From Eutrigla gurnardus (Eukaryota > Chordata > Actinopteri > Perciformes > Triglidae), in NCBI GenBank assembly GCA_963514095.1, contig OY741271.1, forward strand, positions 22,939,561 through 23,003,560: 64,000 bases of DNA, given 5' to 3'. Position 1 is the stretch's first letter. Each line of letters opens with the position of its first letter. Position numbers and translations under genes: made by a program. The notes under the pieces were generated by a model, which ran no database searches, was not told the DNA's origin, and saw only the letters and a program-made list of their open reading frames with translations. Below, one piece after another: positions 1-12,459 of this stretch.

Positions 1-595
1 TGGCGTTCTAGAGGGCAAATGGCACATTTTTGTTAATCAGTTTGGAAGACATGTTGGTCAAAGTATTGATTCAGCTGTATGTTTATTATTGAGGCTACTT
101 CCTATTGAGACATGTTTCTAATGTTTACAAGATTGTCACAAGCTAGACCTCGATAAACGCATAGGTAAATGAATTCCTCTCTGACAGTGGTAACAAAAAC
201 TGCATTATTATCTTTGTAAACGTAGAATTTCTGGCTGAGCTGCTGCATCGGATTGCATTAGATCATGTGGGTGCACACAATGAAGTGGCCAAGGAGGGTT
301 ATTTTTAAAATTAAAGACACATTATCAGATGTGTAATCACAATTACGTTGGCTAATTCCACCTGACAATGAAAATCATGCAGCATTAATGGTGGATTTCC
401 TGTTGATGAGTAATGCTGCTTGCTTCTTGTTTGTGGACAGTTCGTAGGCGAGCTGACTTCTGCTCTGAGGCTTCATTTCCTCTAAGAGTCGCCCATCTCC
501 ACCTTTAGGGATTTTTTCAAACATGCATTGTAGGGTGCCTTCTTTCCGTTTGAACAATTCACTGAATTGATCTGTCTCTTTTTATGGTCTTTCAG
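1..595. other. Non-coding stretch, possibly intron of an upstream gene
   Basis: I see no convincing coding exon here. The right end has a pyrimidine-rich tract and a TTTCAG acceptor at 590-595, so part or all of this may be the last intron of a gene lying to the left. Short ORFs on the - strand (375-557 and 482-679) have no recognisable motif. Confidence 0.3.
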
Positions 596-683
596 GTTAT
601 TCAAACCTTTCGTTCGAGGTCTGCAAGACGACGACAGAATAAGTGGTGAAGCTGACCTGTTAGATAACGCACAAAACATTTAA
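596..683 (+). CDS. Possible terminal coding exon of an unidentified gene
   Basis: A strong acceptor (pyrimidine-rich tract ending TTTCAG at 595) is followed by one base completing a codon. Then come 28 sense codons, beginning LFKPFVRGLQ and ending DNAQNI, and a TAA at 681-683. A candidate ATTAAA poly(A) signal follows within about 15 bases. The peptide is basic, then acidic (QDDD), as soluble C-terminal tails often are. I do not recognise the family. It is not the end of TP53RK, the gene I remember upstream of SLC13A3 in human. The rest of the gene would lie to the left of the window. A chance acceptor before a short open frame is a real alternative. Confidence 0.3.
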
Positions 684-2725
684 ATCAGCAATTAAAAGGG
701 ATTTATTTACTTATTTATTCTACTTTACTTTGTTTACAGGGATATTTCTGTATTTTTCCAAGTGAAGCTTCCTCAGATTGTAAAGAAAAAGTGTCCATGT
801 GCTCAAACAAACCACATTTTGCCCCGTTTTATGATATAGGTCAACTCAACCAGAATAGTTCGTTAGAACTAAACAGGAACAAACAGGAGAAACAAAAACC
901 GCCAACCACACACTGCTACAGGTGTAAAGAACATATTTTGTAGTACCTGATAGTTGGTATTGAAATTGCAATGATCAGCTGATTATTCATGTTTTTAACT
1001 GTACATTTTTTAATTATGATGAAATTCAGCAACTGTGTCACCCACAGCATGTTATACTTTATACACCAGGATATGTTATTTTAATAAGCATTTTTAACAT
1101 CTCACAGTCAGTTTCAGCTTTTTTATTTGTTGGCTGAAGCCCTCTTGAGCCGAGTGCAGTTCCTGTTTAAGAAGTGAAAGTGCAGCATGTCGAGATGCTG
1201 TTTTCATGCTCTCCAGTCTGTGCTGCCTACCCCCTGTTGGGGGTGTAAATAAATCCAGCAGCTTTTATCATGCAGAGACCTGCGGTAAAACCCAGCAATC
1301 ATCACAGCGAGGGAGTGAGCATCTGAGTTCTCCTCCTGGCTTACAAAGTCAAACAAATACAGGAAAGGCATTACATTGATTGCATCTTTTTGAAACTATT
1401 GATCTGAGATCATAAAAGAGGCCAGAGGCGCTGAGAGCAGCTCAGCAGGCACAGAGCGGAGGAAAAATGTGCTCAGGTCACCACCTACTGGCACATCCGC
1501 AGACAACACCACCACAGTCAGACAGGGTCAAACATCAAGTGAAACTTCAAGATGAAAAAAGAACTGTTTAAAAAACTATAAATGTATTAATCAAATGTTC
1601 TTTTTTATTGCATCACATTAAAATAAATTATTGAAAAAATAATTCTTATTCTTATTCTGTCTTTTCATTTAATTTCAAAATGGAAACCATTTTTTTTTTG
1701 TCACATTTACTCACTTCTTCCAACCTCTTTTAACATTTTAAAGAAACATAAAAACAACGAGGATATCACACATTGATATGTGAACAAGACTCATTTCAAA
1801 ATGAATTTGATTGAACTTGATGTTTTGAGAGCAAGGATGTGACGATATGACAGAACTTGTCTTTGGATGTTGCGTGGCTCCTTGTTTCTTACAGGATTCG
1901 CAGATTTTGTTTAGAACTTGTCCCTCCTCCTCTTCATCACGAGACATGTCCCATTCAGTCCTGACACTTTAAGTGAGGACATTTAAAGCTGCAGCAACGG
2001 GGCATTTAAGCAGAACAAAAAGTGTTTCCTCATTCCTTCATTGAGTTTCAGGTTCCGGTCTCATTCTGGTAATCATGAGGTGACATCGTATAAAGAACAA
2101 CAAGTCTGCATAGAGAGGAGGTCGGAGGTGATGCGGGGGTCGAAAACACCAGACTTTCACAAAGGAGATCACTATTAGTGTCCCATATGAAACATGGCGT
2201 CACCATTGATGTTCCTTTCACACAACTTTCCGTACTGAAGTATCACCACTTCCATACTTATTTTGACCCACACTAGCGGTGTAGAGATATAGTGCAGGTG
2301 GTCGGGGGGCCCATAGAGAGAGCAGGCTCACTATCAACGTATTGGGAAAAGGCCTGGCCTTTGCAAGTGATCCAGATTGCTACCTCATAAATTATAAACC
2401 ATGTTAGAATAAGAACTCAAATCTACATGATTGCCATTTTCTATATAGCCCACGAAAAGTCAAACCCATTCCTGTCATGGTTCTCTTTTTCTATAATAAT
2501 TATTTAGTTATTATAATAACTAAACGATATACTTATTCTACATAAACTATAAAACTATAAATAAACTACTGAATTAAATGAATAATTTATTATTTTCTTT
2601 GGTGTTGTCATATACAGATATCCTTTAATGATTGCTGGATAATATGTATTGTATGTTGATGTCCAATGTCAATTTGATATTTGATCATATGACGAGAAGA
2701 TGGTGTGTGTGTGTGTGTGTGCATG

Positions 2726-2769
<44 letters not shown>

Positions 2770-4140
2770 TGTGTGTGTGTGCATGCATGTGTGTGTACTA
2801 ACTTCAAAACTGCTCACAATCCACCGACCCAAACGTTGACTTATTTGTTGCGTAACCAGCGTATCCTCATGCAACGGTTCGTATGATATCTAGGGTCGAT
2901 CTCAGTCGACATAGATGACACACAGTGAGACAATAAGACATCAATCAACACTCTCCGTGATTGTGTCACCTGGTGACAAACCTCTTTTAGGCATCTGTTT
3001 ACTTTTCTTAAACGTCAAACACTTTTTAAAACTCCTTATCATCCTCCCTTCCTTATGATTTTCCTCATGAAAGTGGTGCTTTGAATTAAAGCTTATAATC
3101 CTCCTGTTGTTCCAGGATTTTACCAAAGAACAAATTCCTGAACTGACCCACCGTTTTTCTTTAGCGTACTGTGAAGAATCTCAGAACCGTCGCATGTGCA
3201 GCTAAAATCATTCTTGTTTTGACCTCAGAGATTATAATGAAAGTTAATAATCTCCTTGACCTTTGACAAGCACCACCTTTTTTCACCACCTTTACGGATT
3301 CTCATTGTCCATAGAGACGAGTTGGAACAAGCGACGTGTCACGCATTTGGCATGAGACACATGCATTTCAACCTCACATGTCAAATCGCCACACCTAGTA
3401 TTTCTCACACAGAGACATTTCCAGGGAAACTTATTAACCCCACCAATTATTATTGTTTTAATTCATTTGTTCCCTTGCATTTGTGGCCACGAAATATGTT
3501 ACTTTGTGTGCTCAAGATGGCATCAGGGCTGTCAAGTTTTGAACAGATACCACACCAACACCCCATCAACACTATACCACTGTATACAGTGGCTGAGGCT
3601 ACAGTGGCTGAGGCTATGGCGGCGGCAGCAAAAAAAATTTGATTTTTATCATCAGGACTAAAAAAATAAAAAAAATCCCCAATAATTTTTTTAATTCACG
3701 TATTGACAAAAAAAAAAAAAAAAAAAAAAAAAACTTGAAATTCTGGTAATTCCGACTTCAAGCGGGATCTTCCGACTAGCACGTGAAGGCAGCACACTCA
3801 TGTTTGACCCCCACTAAGAAATCAACGGTGCAAAAAAGAGGGAGCAAATCACAGTGAACGACAGAGAAGAATGACGTCCAGCAGCAGCCTGTTGGCTGGA
3901 GTGCAGGTCGCCTTCATCCAAGATGCGCCACTCCCCCGTGTGTAAGACAGGACCTGTCTGTCAGACTCCCACTCACTCTTTAACTTTTAGACACCACCCT
4001 AGGAGGAGTTAAACTGTACCCAGCCGACTGGTTAATCTTCTCTGGACCAGGACAGAGGCTTCAAAGTGCGTCCCGACGGACTCCTCTCATCCAGTCCGGA
4101 GCGCCTTCTCGTCCAAGCGGAGCAGCTCTTCGGTGCCGAG
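684..4140. other. Intergenic region and 5' flank of slc13a3
   Basis: No gene is recognised. It holds the (TG)n block at 2701-2796, an A-run at about 3707-3733, and a 15-base unit (AGTGGCTGAGGCTAC/T) in tandem at about 3589-3618. The last 250 bases become GC-richer and probably contain the slc13a3 promoter and 5' UTR. A GGTTAAT motif near 4031 resembles an HNF1 half-site, which would suit a kidney transporter, but one half-site is weak evidence. Confidence 0.4.
2701..2796. repeat. (TG)n microsatellite with two GCATGCATG interruptions
   Basis: Nearly 96 bases of alternating TG are interrupted twice by the same GCATGCATG block, near 2721 and 2781. The whole tract alternates purine and pyrimidine almost without break. 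The ORFs crossing it on both strands are low-complexity artefacts. Confidence 0.9.
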
Positions 4141-7100
4141 ATGAAACTATCTGTTGTGTCCAAGAAGTTGTGGTGCGTCCACAAACAGCTGGTCCTCCTG
4201 CTCACTCCGCTCCTGTTTCTGCCCTTACTTTTGACTCTGCCGGAGAAGGTGAGAGACTATCCTTTTTTATGTGTCAAGTATTTGTATCCTTAACATCAAT
4301 AGAAATATAATATTAAAAGAATGCTCCATTACAAGTTAAAGTATAGGCAACATGTAATTGAAAATTACACCTTATGTGGCTATTTTTTTTAATTATTATT
4401 ATTATCCCCTACTAGAATATTATATTGTTCTGATTAAATCACTGACAGTCTATGAGATCATTTTAATGAGGTACTTTTTGCACCACAGGGTAGATTAGTA
4501 CTACATCATATTATAGCCTTTATCTTGGAAGCATTTTGCTTTTTTAATCAATTAGTAAAATATTACCGTGTTAGCCATGAATTGGCTTAGAATGGAAATA
4601 CTCAAGTACAAGTATGTTTGTTGTAGCAAAAACAACCTAAATGATTGTATTTATACGTATTATGTTTATATCAAACCAGCTGTTGAAGTAGTATTAATGC
4701 AATAATGCCACACTATTTTATTTTACTCACTCTGCTGTGATCCATCACCAGTGAAACACACTTGTTTTCCCCCTGTGACATCTCTCTCTCTTGTCTTTGA
4801 AGTTGGCTGCATATTAACGACCACATGTTGCTTATCTTTTAGGAGGGAAAATGTCTTTATGTGGTGGTGCTGATGGCTATGTTTTGGTGCACAGAGGCCC
4901 TCCCTCTGGCCGTCACTGCAATGCTTCCGGTCTGCCTCTTCCCAACACTGGGAATACTTCCATCCAAAAAAGTCTGCCCTCAGTACTTCCTCGAAACCAA
5001 TTTTCTTTTCCTCAGTGGTCTTCTGATGGCGTCGTCCATCGAGGAGTGGGGCCTGCATCGCAGGATCGCCCTGAAGGTCCTCACCATCGTGGGAGTGAAA
5101 CCAGCCTGGTGAGAAAAAATAGCTGCAATACAGCAATTATTCCACCCGAGCACCCATTGTGTATGAATCCACAGCTGAAAATAGTCCCCAACAAAATGAC
5201 AATTTAAGATAGCTAAAACATCTACAGTATCCAGCTGTTTTAGGAAACTATATAAGATGTTTTAAAAGCCAAATTATGTATTTATGAGCCATTTAAAGAT
5301 GTACACCTTCGGTCTTCATGTGTCGGAGCCATAGAAAGGGAAGGGAAGTCAAAAAACACATTGCTGGATTTTTTTTGTAATGGGATTTATTGTAAAAAAA
5401 AAAAAGATATAATATCGCCCATTTTTAAGTGAGAATGCTTCTTATTCCAAAAAGAACAGCAACCATGATCGTGATTTAAGTCACTGAACTGAGATTGATT
5501 TGTTTTCCTAGGCTCATACTGGGAATGATGCTGACCTCGTCCTTCCTGTCCATGTGGCTCAGCAACACCGCCACCACGGCCATGATGCTCCCTATTGCTA
5601 ACGCCATCCTGGAGAGTCTGTTTGGAGACCTGGAGGTCCTGAAAAAGAATTGCAAGTCCACAGAGGATCACCTGGAGGGCGATATAATAAACGGTACAGT
5701 GAATGACTGTTAATATAGAGCTGCTCAAATCAATTTTTTTTATATGAACACTGGCTGGAATTTCTGTAATATGATTGAAGATATTTAATGCAAGAGGTGT
5801 CCGAAAGGTGACCTTACTTAAATGTGCAGTGAAGATGGTTGTACTGTTTAATCCTCTTCCGGAACTTTAATATGTAACCCAAGATGTGAACCTTGTACAG
5901 TCTTCAGATGCTGAAGTTAGTCAATATTCGTGTGGTAAGTGATTAATGATGCTGGATGAGCGTAAAGTTATAATATCTAGTCGCACTGTCAGTTGCTGTT
6001 TGTAAACACAGACAGCACACACAGCAAATTTGAGAGAGGGAGCGCAGCGGCGTTAGCGAGAACAAAGTTGTGCATCAGAGTCATTTTCTGATTGTTTTAA
6101 GGTAGTTATGTTCTGCAGCACATATAAATACATCCACACCTCCTCAAAAACCTGCAGGAAGGTGTTGCATTTTGGATGAAGGCGACCCAAGGCACGCTTC
6201 ATCCTGCGCTGGCCTGTCTGCTCTCTCTAAAATCATTTTCTCATACATGAACTGTTGTTTCACTATCTTTCAGGTCCGTCTACTGTAAAGCTGCATTCAC
6301 TTCCCTCCGTGGACTCGGAAAAACAAATCCTGTCAGTGCACGGGTAAGAAAAACTTGTGTACATCCTCCAACGTCTAACTCTGATGGTGTTTTTTTTTTT
6401 TTAAAGGAAGTTCAACTCAGTTCATCCTCTCATGTCTTGGTCGAGTTCATGTCCTTGTCCACAACTTACTGTAAGTCTCTCAAAACTCCCAAAGGACGGA
6501 TGTGACGGAGCAGAGCGAAACCAGGACCGCGGAGGAGATCAGGTTGGAGTCGGAGTATCAGCTGAAGGTGTGGAAAGGATTCTTGATCTGCATTCCTTAT
6601 GCAGCGAGCATCGGAGGGACCGCCACGCTGACAGGCACCGCACCCAACCTCATCCTGATTGGACAGCTGAAAAGGTAACTTTGTTGTTCTGTAGGATTCA
6701 TACATGTGAAAACTTTGCATGGTTAAAGAAACAATCCTTTCATCAAACAGTCTGATGACAATCTCTTTGTTTTGCAGCTACTTTCCGGACTGTGACCTCA
6801 TCAATTTTGGCTCTTGGTTTGCATTCGCTTTCCCGCTGATGCTTTTCTTCCTGTTTTTGGGATGGGTCTGGATTGCGTTTCTCCATGGGGGATTGAATGC
6901 ACGGTAATTGGGTGTCATCTGTTTATTCCAGATTCAGAAACTCTATGCAACCATGTTAAAGTAATATTTGGGCTGATATCCCATTTTAAGTCAACACAAT
7001 TAATGTCAAAATGGTTTTGTTGTTATTTTTCTGTGTTAATATGGAATAAAATAGTATTCTTCTCTGATTTTCTCTCTTAAACTCCATGTCCTTTTTCGTT

Positions 7101-8017
7101 TTACGCAGCTTGTGCTTCACGAAACACGACCAGAGAGACCAGGCAGAGGCCAGAGCGAAGGCTCTAATAGACGAAGATTACAAAAAACTAGGGCCCATAA
7201 AGTGAGGACTCGTGTATATCTTCAAATCAGATGAGATACAAGATGAACGAGTGCATTTTTTAAAATCACGGAAGCATTTTTCTGACTCCAACTTCACTTT
7301 CAGTTTTGCAGAGGGATCCATCTGTTTCTTTTTTGTGTTGTTTGCCGTCCTGCTGTTCACGAGAGATCCCAAATTCGTCCCTGGCTGGTCCGTGTTTTTC
7401 AAAAAAGGGTAAGAAAGGCACAAAGTAGCTCTAGAGTATCTATGTATTGAGACGCCGTTTTATTATCGTCCATCTCCGTTAATGATGCCCTCCTCGTTGT
7501 CCTGCAGGTACGTCTCGGACGCAGTCACCGGTGTGATCATCGTGTCCATGTTGTTCTTCTTCCCCTCGCAGAAACCTTCTCTGAGCTGGTGGCTCGACCC
7601 TCAAGGTCAGTGAGGTCGTAAACAGCACACGTCAAATTTACCACACAGTCTCCCACTGTGGTCCCATTTCAGTCATGACAGTGATCGTGTCATTGAGACT
7701 AAACCAACGAGTTTGATTAGATTTGTGCCGACAAAGTGCAGGAACTAAGTGAGACTGTCATCAAAGAGATAAGAAATGAAAAGCAAGCAGTTAGCAGGTC
7801 AGACGTTAGTATTGATGACCAAATATTTGTGAAAGAGTCAAAGCAATTCAGTCTGTGCTTCCGGCACAACTATTGCAAATTCTGAAAGTAAGCCGAGGAA
7901 TGTTAATAATGTAGATTAGAGAGTCTGAGTTGATTTCCAGTCTGAAGCTGAAACTGTAGTTTCTCTGTTTCTGTGATTAGAATAATCGCTCCAAACTATG
8001 TTGTCACACTTTGGGGG

Positions 8018-8059
<42 letters not shown>

Positions 8060-8094
8060 CTGGCGTTCTGTGTATGCTGGAGACACGTGTGAGA

Positions 8095-8125
<31 letters not shown>

Positions 8126-10613
8126 TGTGATTGTGTATATTATTTTCAGCTGGTCAAATAAACCACTGGAAACAAGCAAAAAAAGCAAATCCTGGGGCTC
8201 GTTTGTCAGTTTCAATGTAGGTCAAGAATCCAACTATATTTTCAACGAGAGTGGACATTGTCTTTAGGATATAGGCCAGAAACAGCAACAAAATATCATT
8301 AATGTATGAAACATACACACGACAAAATGTAAAATATGAAAACATAAAATAAAACAGCTCTTTTTTTTTTAATGCTGTTTACACGTGTTCTAAAATAAAT
8401 ATATTTAATTTCCAAAGGCATCTTATAGTGCGTCTGAGCTTCTGTTTGATGTTTTTATTTGGCGTTTCTTAGCTTTTTTTTTTACTTATGTTATTGAGTG
8501 TTTTTAAAAGGAGATATGTAAATGATTGCGGGAAGTAAATCAGACATTTTTTTTTAAGTGCAGATTTTACTCACTAAATACTGAATCTCATAATGAGTCA
8601 GCAGATGCCAGTGCTGTTGTAGAAAACATTGTGCTTATGAATATACATGTGAATATATTTTGTGATGTATCATGTATTGAAGTTCTTCATTGATTTTCTT
8701 CCTCAGCTTCAAACACTCCTTATGTACCGCTGTTATCATGGAAGAAAGCCCAGGACTCCGTTCCCTGGAATATCATTCTGTTGCTCGGAGGCGGCTTTGC
8801 TATGGCTAAAGCCTGTGAGGTAAACGTGTTGCTACATGGGCTCTGTATTTGTATTAGTAATAACCTTATATAATGGAGGCTCGGTGGAGGGTTCATGTTC
8901 TCTCGTGTTACATAGTTTCACATTGTGGGAAATACACTAATTCGCTTTTTCTGCCGAAGCTGCAGTAAGCTGCGGATTATTGTATAAAAAGTGGAAAGGG
9001 GGGGGGAGACTAGGTCAACAAACCGTGTTTTATCTCAATTTGTTTAATTCATACAACAACTTGACATAGAAAGTTTAGGGCCTTGCTCATGGGCACCCAG
9101 ATGTATCCCCGTGGCCTACAGAGTGGTGCTCTTCTCAACTAATACTAGGCAAGAAACTGAATAGAATTGAATACAAGGTCAGTTATTCCTTCATGATATC
9201 CTTTCCTTCCAGCTGAATGCTCCATTAGTGACTCCAGATTGTAAAAAGTTGTCCTCTCCTCCTCTCCCGATGTCTCCGCGCTGCTCGGCGGTTCTGTTCT
9301 CCACTTTGCTTTATTATGTTGATTTGATCTTTAGCCTTTGACCTCTGACCTCCATCTTGTGGCGTTTTTGGCAGGAGTCTGGACTGGCCACCTGGATCGG
9401 AGGCCACCTCCAGCCTTTGGCCGAGGTCCCTCCCGCTGCAGCTGTGATGTTGATCACTGCTTTCCTGGCCTGTTTCACCGAGTTCGCCAGCAACACGGCC
9501 ACGATCATCATCTTTTTACCCGTCATTGCTGAACTGGTGAGACAATTTGAAGACGCGTCGGCGGGGCTAGACTCTTTTTAGCCATAGGATCCTGTTGCTG
9601 AAATACCTTGCACTTAAAGGATTTCACAACAGCTTCGCAGTCAGGTAGTTAAACTGGCAGACTGGGTTACAAGACAAAGCTGTGGAAACTCATGAGCTGG
9701 ACAGGGGACGGGGTTGCTGGCCTCATTCCTCATGTTAGTCAAAGGCTTAGCAGAGTTGTTTAACTGGTGTTCTCGCGTTTGTAGCCTGTTGGACATTAAC
9801 TGCTATTGTCAGTAATCATTATGTGGACTTTTTTATACTTCGCTGCATCGCCTATACTGCAATGTACGTACTCACACAATCGTTTACAGGATGTATGTAA
9901 GAGGCTTAGTGTCCTGAGTTCTCATTTACATAAAAAAAACGTATTGGACCATGACCACTCGGAATTTTGCTGGAAGTTTTACATATATATATAACATATA
10001 ACTCGATATGTAAACCATTTTACATCAAATATAGAATGCGTCACTTTCTTTGGACCCCTTTAGATCTTGTCTTGAATGTAGTTTTGGTTTAAACATTAAT
10101 TTTCCATATGAAATATGTTTGCAATGATGGCGCCACCAAAAGGTATGTAAAATGTTTTACATCCTATCATAAAATGATGTCTTTGTTTTGTCTCTGTAGG
10201 CTATTCACGTCTCAGTGAACCCTCTGTACTTCATGATACCTGCAACAATAGGGTGTTCATATGCCTTCATGCTGCCAGTGTCCACACCGCCCAACTCCAT
10301 CGCCTTCGCTTCGGGGCATCTCATGGTCAAAGACATGGTGAGATCCTCACACGCGACACCAAACACCAAAACCATATCAAATAACCTTTGGTCGCACATC
10401 TTCATGTTTTCTGCCCACCCGTTTTCTCAGGTGAAAACCGGCATTGTGATGAACATCCTGGGTATCCTCTCCGTCTCCCTGGCCATGAACACCTGGGGCG
10501 TCGCCATGTTTGACCTGAACACGTACCCAGAGTGGGCGCAACCCCTCAACCAGTCAGCCGTTGTGACCGATGCGCACCTATCGGCTGTCCAGTCGCTCAA
10601 CGCTACGCTCTGA
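4141..10613 (+). CDS. slc13a3: Na+-dependent dicarboxylate cotransporter NaDC3
   Basis: Exons: 4141-4248, 4843-5108, 5512-5693, 6274-6343, 6495-6674, 6778-6903, 7109-7201, 7304-7408, 7508-7605, 8707-8819, 9375-9536, 10200-10337, 10431-10613. All introns are GT-AG and the frame holds throughout, giving 607 residues (human is about 602). The family moves succinate, alpha-ketoglutarate and similar dicarboxylates with Na+ across the plasma membrane, notably in kidney tubule, liver and glia. Both SNT motifs are present, at about residues 142-144 (LSMWLSNTAT) and 486-488 (FTEFASNTAT). The block FMLPVSTPPNSIAFASGH in exon 12 and FWCTEALPL in exon 2 are typical. The pattern ILPSKKVCPQYFLETNFLF favours SLC13A3 over SLC13A2 and SLC13A5. 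The start is the first ATG in frame with exon 1. The exon 7/8 join gives Asn where I recall Lys in mammals. Exon count matches my memory of the human gene. Confidence 0.95.
8021..8117. repeat. Paired (TG)n microsatellites in slc13a3 intron 9
   Basis: Two TG runs (about 8021-8057 and 8095-8117) are separated by about 37 bases of unique sequence. They sit in the 1.1 kb intron between slc13a3 exons 9 and 10. Confidence 0.9.
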
Positions 10614-11044
10614 TCGCTCGCCAAAAGAGGAGAATCAGGAGAATGTATAAAGATTCAACACTAAGCAGGGACAAAAGTCTGTCTGCAGACGTCTGGGAGC
10701 TTCAGCTGTTACCTGTTGTAATGAATTTATCACGTTTATGACACTCAAGTGTCAAGATTTCATGCTGTGAAGTTAAAACACATATTTTACTCTCTACCTT
10801 ACATTTAACATCAACAAACCGCAGCTCTGAAGAGAAATATCAGAGTGTTTGTATTGATACTACTAGGCTGACCTCTGCTGGAAGAATGAGAGTGACCTCT
10901 GTGAATAATTGTTTTCAAATCTATATTTTTGGTCAATATCACCAAGAGATCATGTTCCTTGTCCATGTATTATATGACACATGTTTAAAGCTAAAGCACA
11001 TAAACAATCTTTTAAAAATTTGCATTTGTATAACTGCTGTTACA

Positions 11045-11050
11045 AATAAA
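11045..11050 (+). terminator. Poly(A) signal, likely slc13a3
   Basis: An AATAAA hexamer lies 432 bases after the slc13a3 stop codon, in AT-rich sequence without a competing gene. It is the best canonical candidate I see before ocstamp. Confidence 0.5.
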
Positions 11051-12459
11051 TTGCTGGAGTTTGTATTATGATAATTTACTTGCACGCGGCCTCTGTATTC
11101 GCCTGCACTGAGCCCATTTAGCAGGTTTATTGTGATGAGAAGGCCTTTTCTTTATTATCAGAAATTGCTGTCTCGTGTTATTAGTTTTAATATCAATGTA
11201 ACCCTCAATCCCAAGGTTGTGATTATCTGTGGCTGTGCCGCTGCAGCTGTCGCACATATTTTAACACATTCTCACCTCTGTGCAGCCAAAGAGAGCCAGA
11301 GAGAGAGCACACGGTTGTAAATGTCTTACAATATTTGTTTGGTGTAGTAAACTGCCTGAAATCACGAGGCCCGACAACAATGGTTAACTTGTTGTGCAAG
11401 GCTGTGGTGGTTACTGAGTGCTAGCAGAGTCCGTGCAAAAGGTGCTGTTTGAATGTGAAACTATAAAATACTCAGCCAAAAGCCACAGACCAAGACAGGA
11501 TGTACCCAACTGTCTGCACAGCCCTTCGATTAGAACCAATTATATTTTTGCTTTTAGTAATAAAAATAATAGGCTTCCTTTTTTTGTTTGTTTAAGTGCA
11601 ATACAAGTGACAAATGTGAACATTCAAGTATATATATATCAAGTATACTCAAATGAGATTAGAATTTTGTTTCTCAGGCCGGGAAGAAACAGGAAGTCCC
11701 AGTTAAAGAACAACACATGTCATTAATACACAAAGTCCACAAGAGTGGAAGTAAAACGGTCATTTAACTGCAATGCCGTGTTAGCAACACATTAGCTCCA
11801 GACAGCTAGCTCCGTTAGCAGCAAGCTGCCACGGAACTCTGCGAGGGTTGCTACTGGCAACAGAATGACGGTTAATCTGCCACGGAACTCTACCTGCTTG
11901 GGACGGGAACCAACCGAAAACCAAATGCTGCCAAGTGGCAGAACAACATGTTAATGAACTGACCTACTTCATTATTGATCCTCCCAACAAAGAAATCTGT
12001 GGCAACACAGTTCCTTTTTTTCCTCCACGTAATTACTTGAGTGGAAAATGTCATCGGTTTTTGTATTTGTATGACAAACTGGAGCATCAGCCCTATAACA
12101 TGCAACAGGAAGCAGCTCAGTATCGAAATGAACACAGCCTAAAAACAGCTATACTTTGTGTATGTGTGAATGCTAACAAACTATAAATAAAATTGCAATG
12201 CATTTCCAAATGTCACTCTGAGAGCGTGACCTGTGTCACATTGCATCATGCCTCTCCATATGAGTTTGTGTCATGTATCCAATATGGTTTACACAACAAG
12301 AGCAGGCTTTTCATTTCCCTCGTGAGAACTTGTGGGCGACCCACAAATACCAACATGACGGTGACTGTCCGGAGAAGTTCCTCTTTCAACCATCACAGTC
12401 CTCCGGCACTTCCCAATCCTGTTTTTCCTAAAACTCATATTGTCATATCTGTCGTGAGA
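11051..12459. other. Intergenic region between slc13a3 and ocstamp
   Basis: No gene is recognised. A 14-base word (TGCCACGGAACTCT) occurs twice, near 11827 and 11878. The last few hundred bases probably hold the ocstamp promoter and 5' UTR. An in-frame upstream ATG at 12355 could lengthen the ocstamp N-terminus. Confidence 0.4.

Noticed and set aside
2608..2886. His/Thr-rich and Cys/Val-rich ORFs over the TG tract
   Set aside because: Dinucleotide repeats are open in several frames; not genes.
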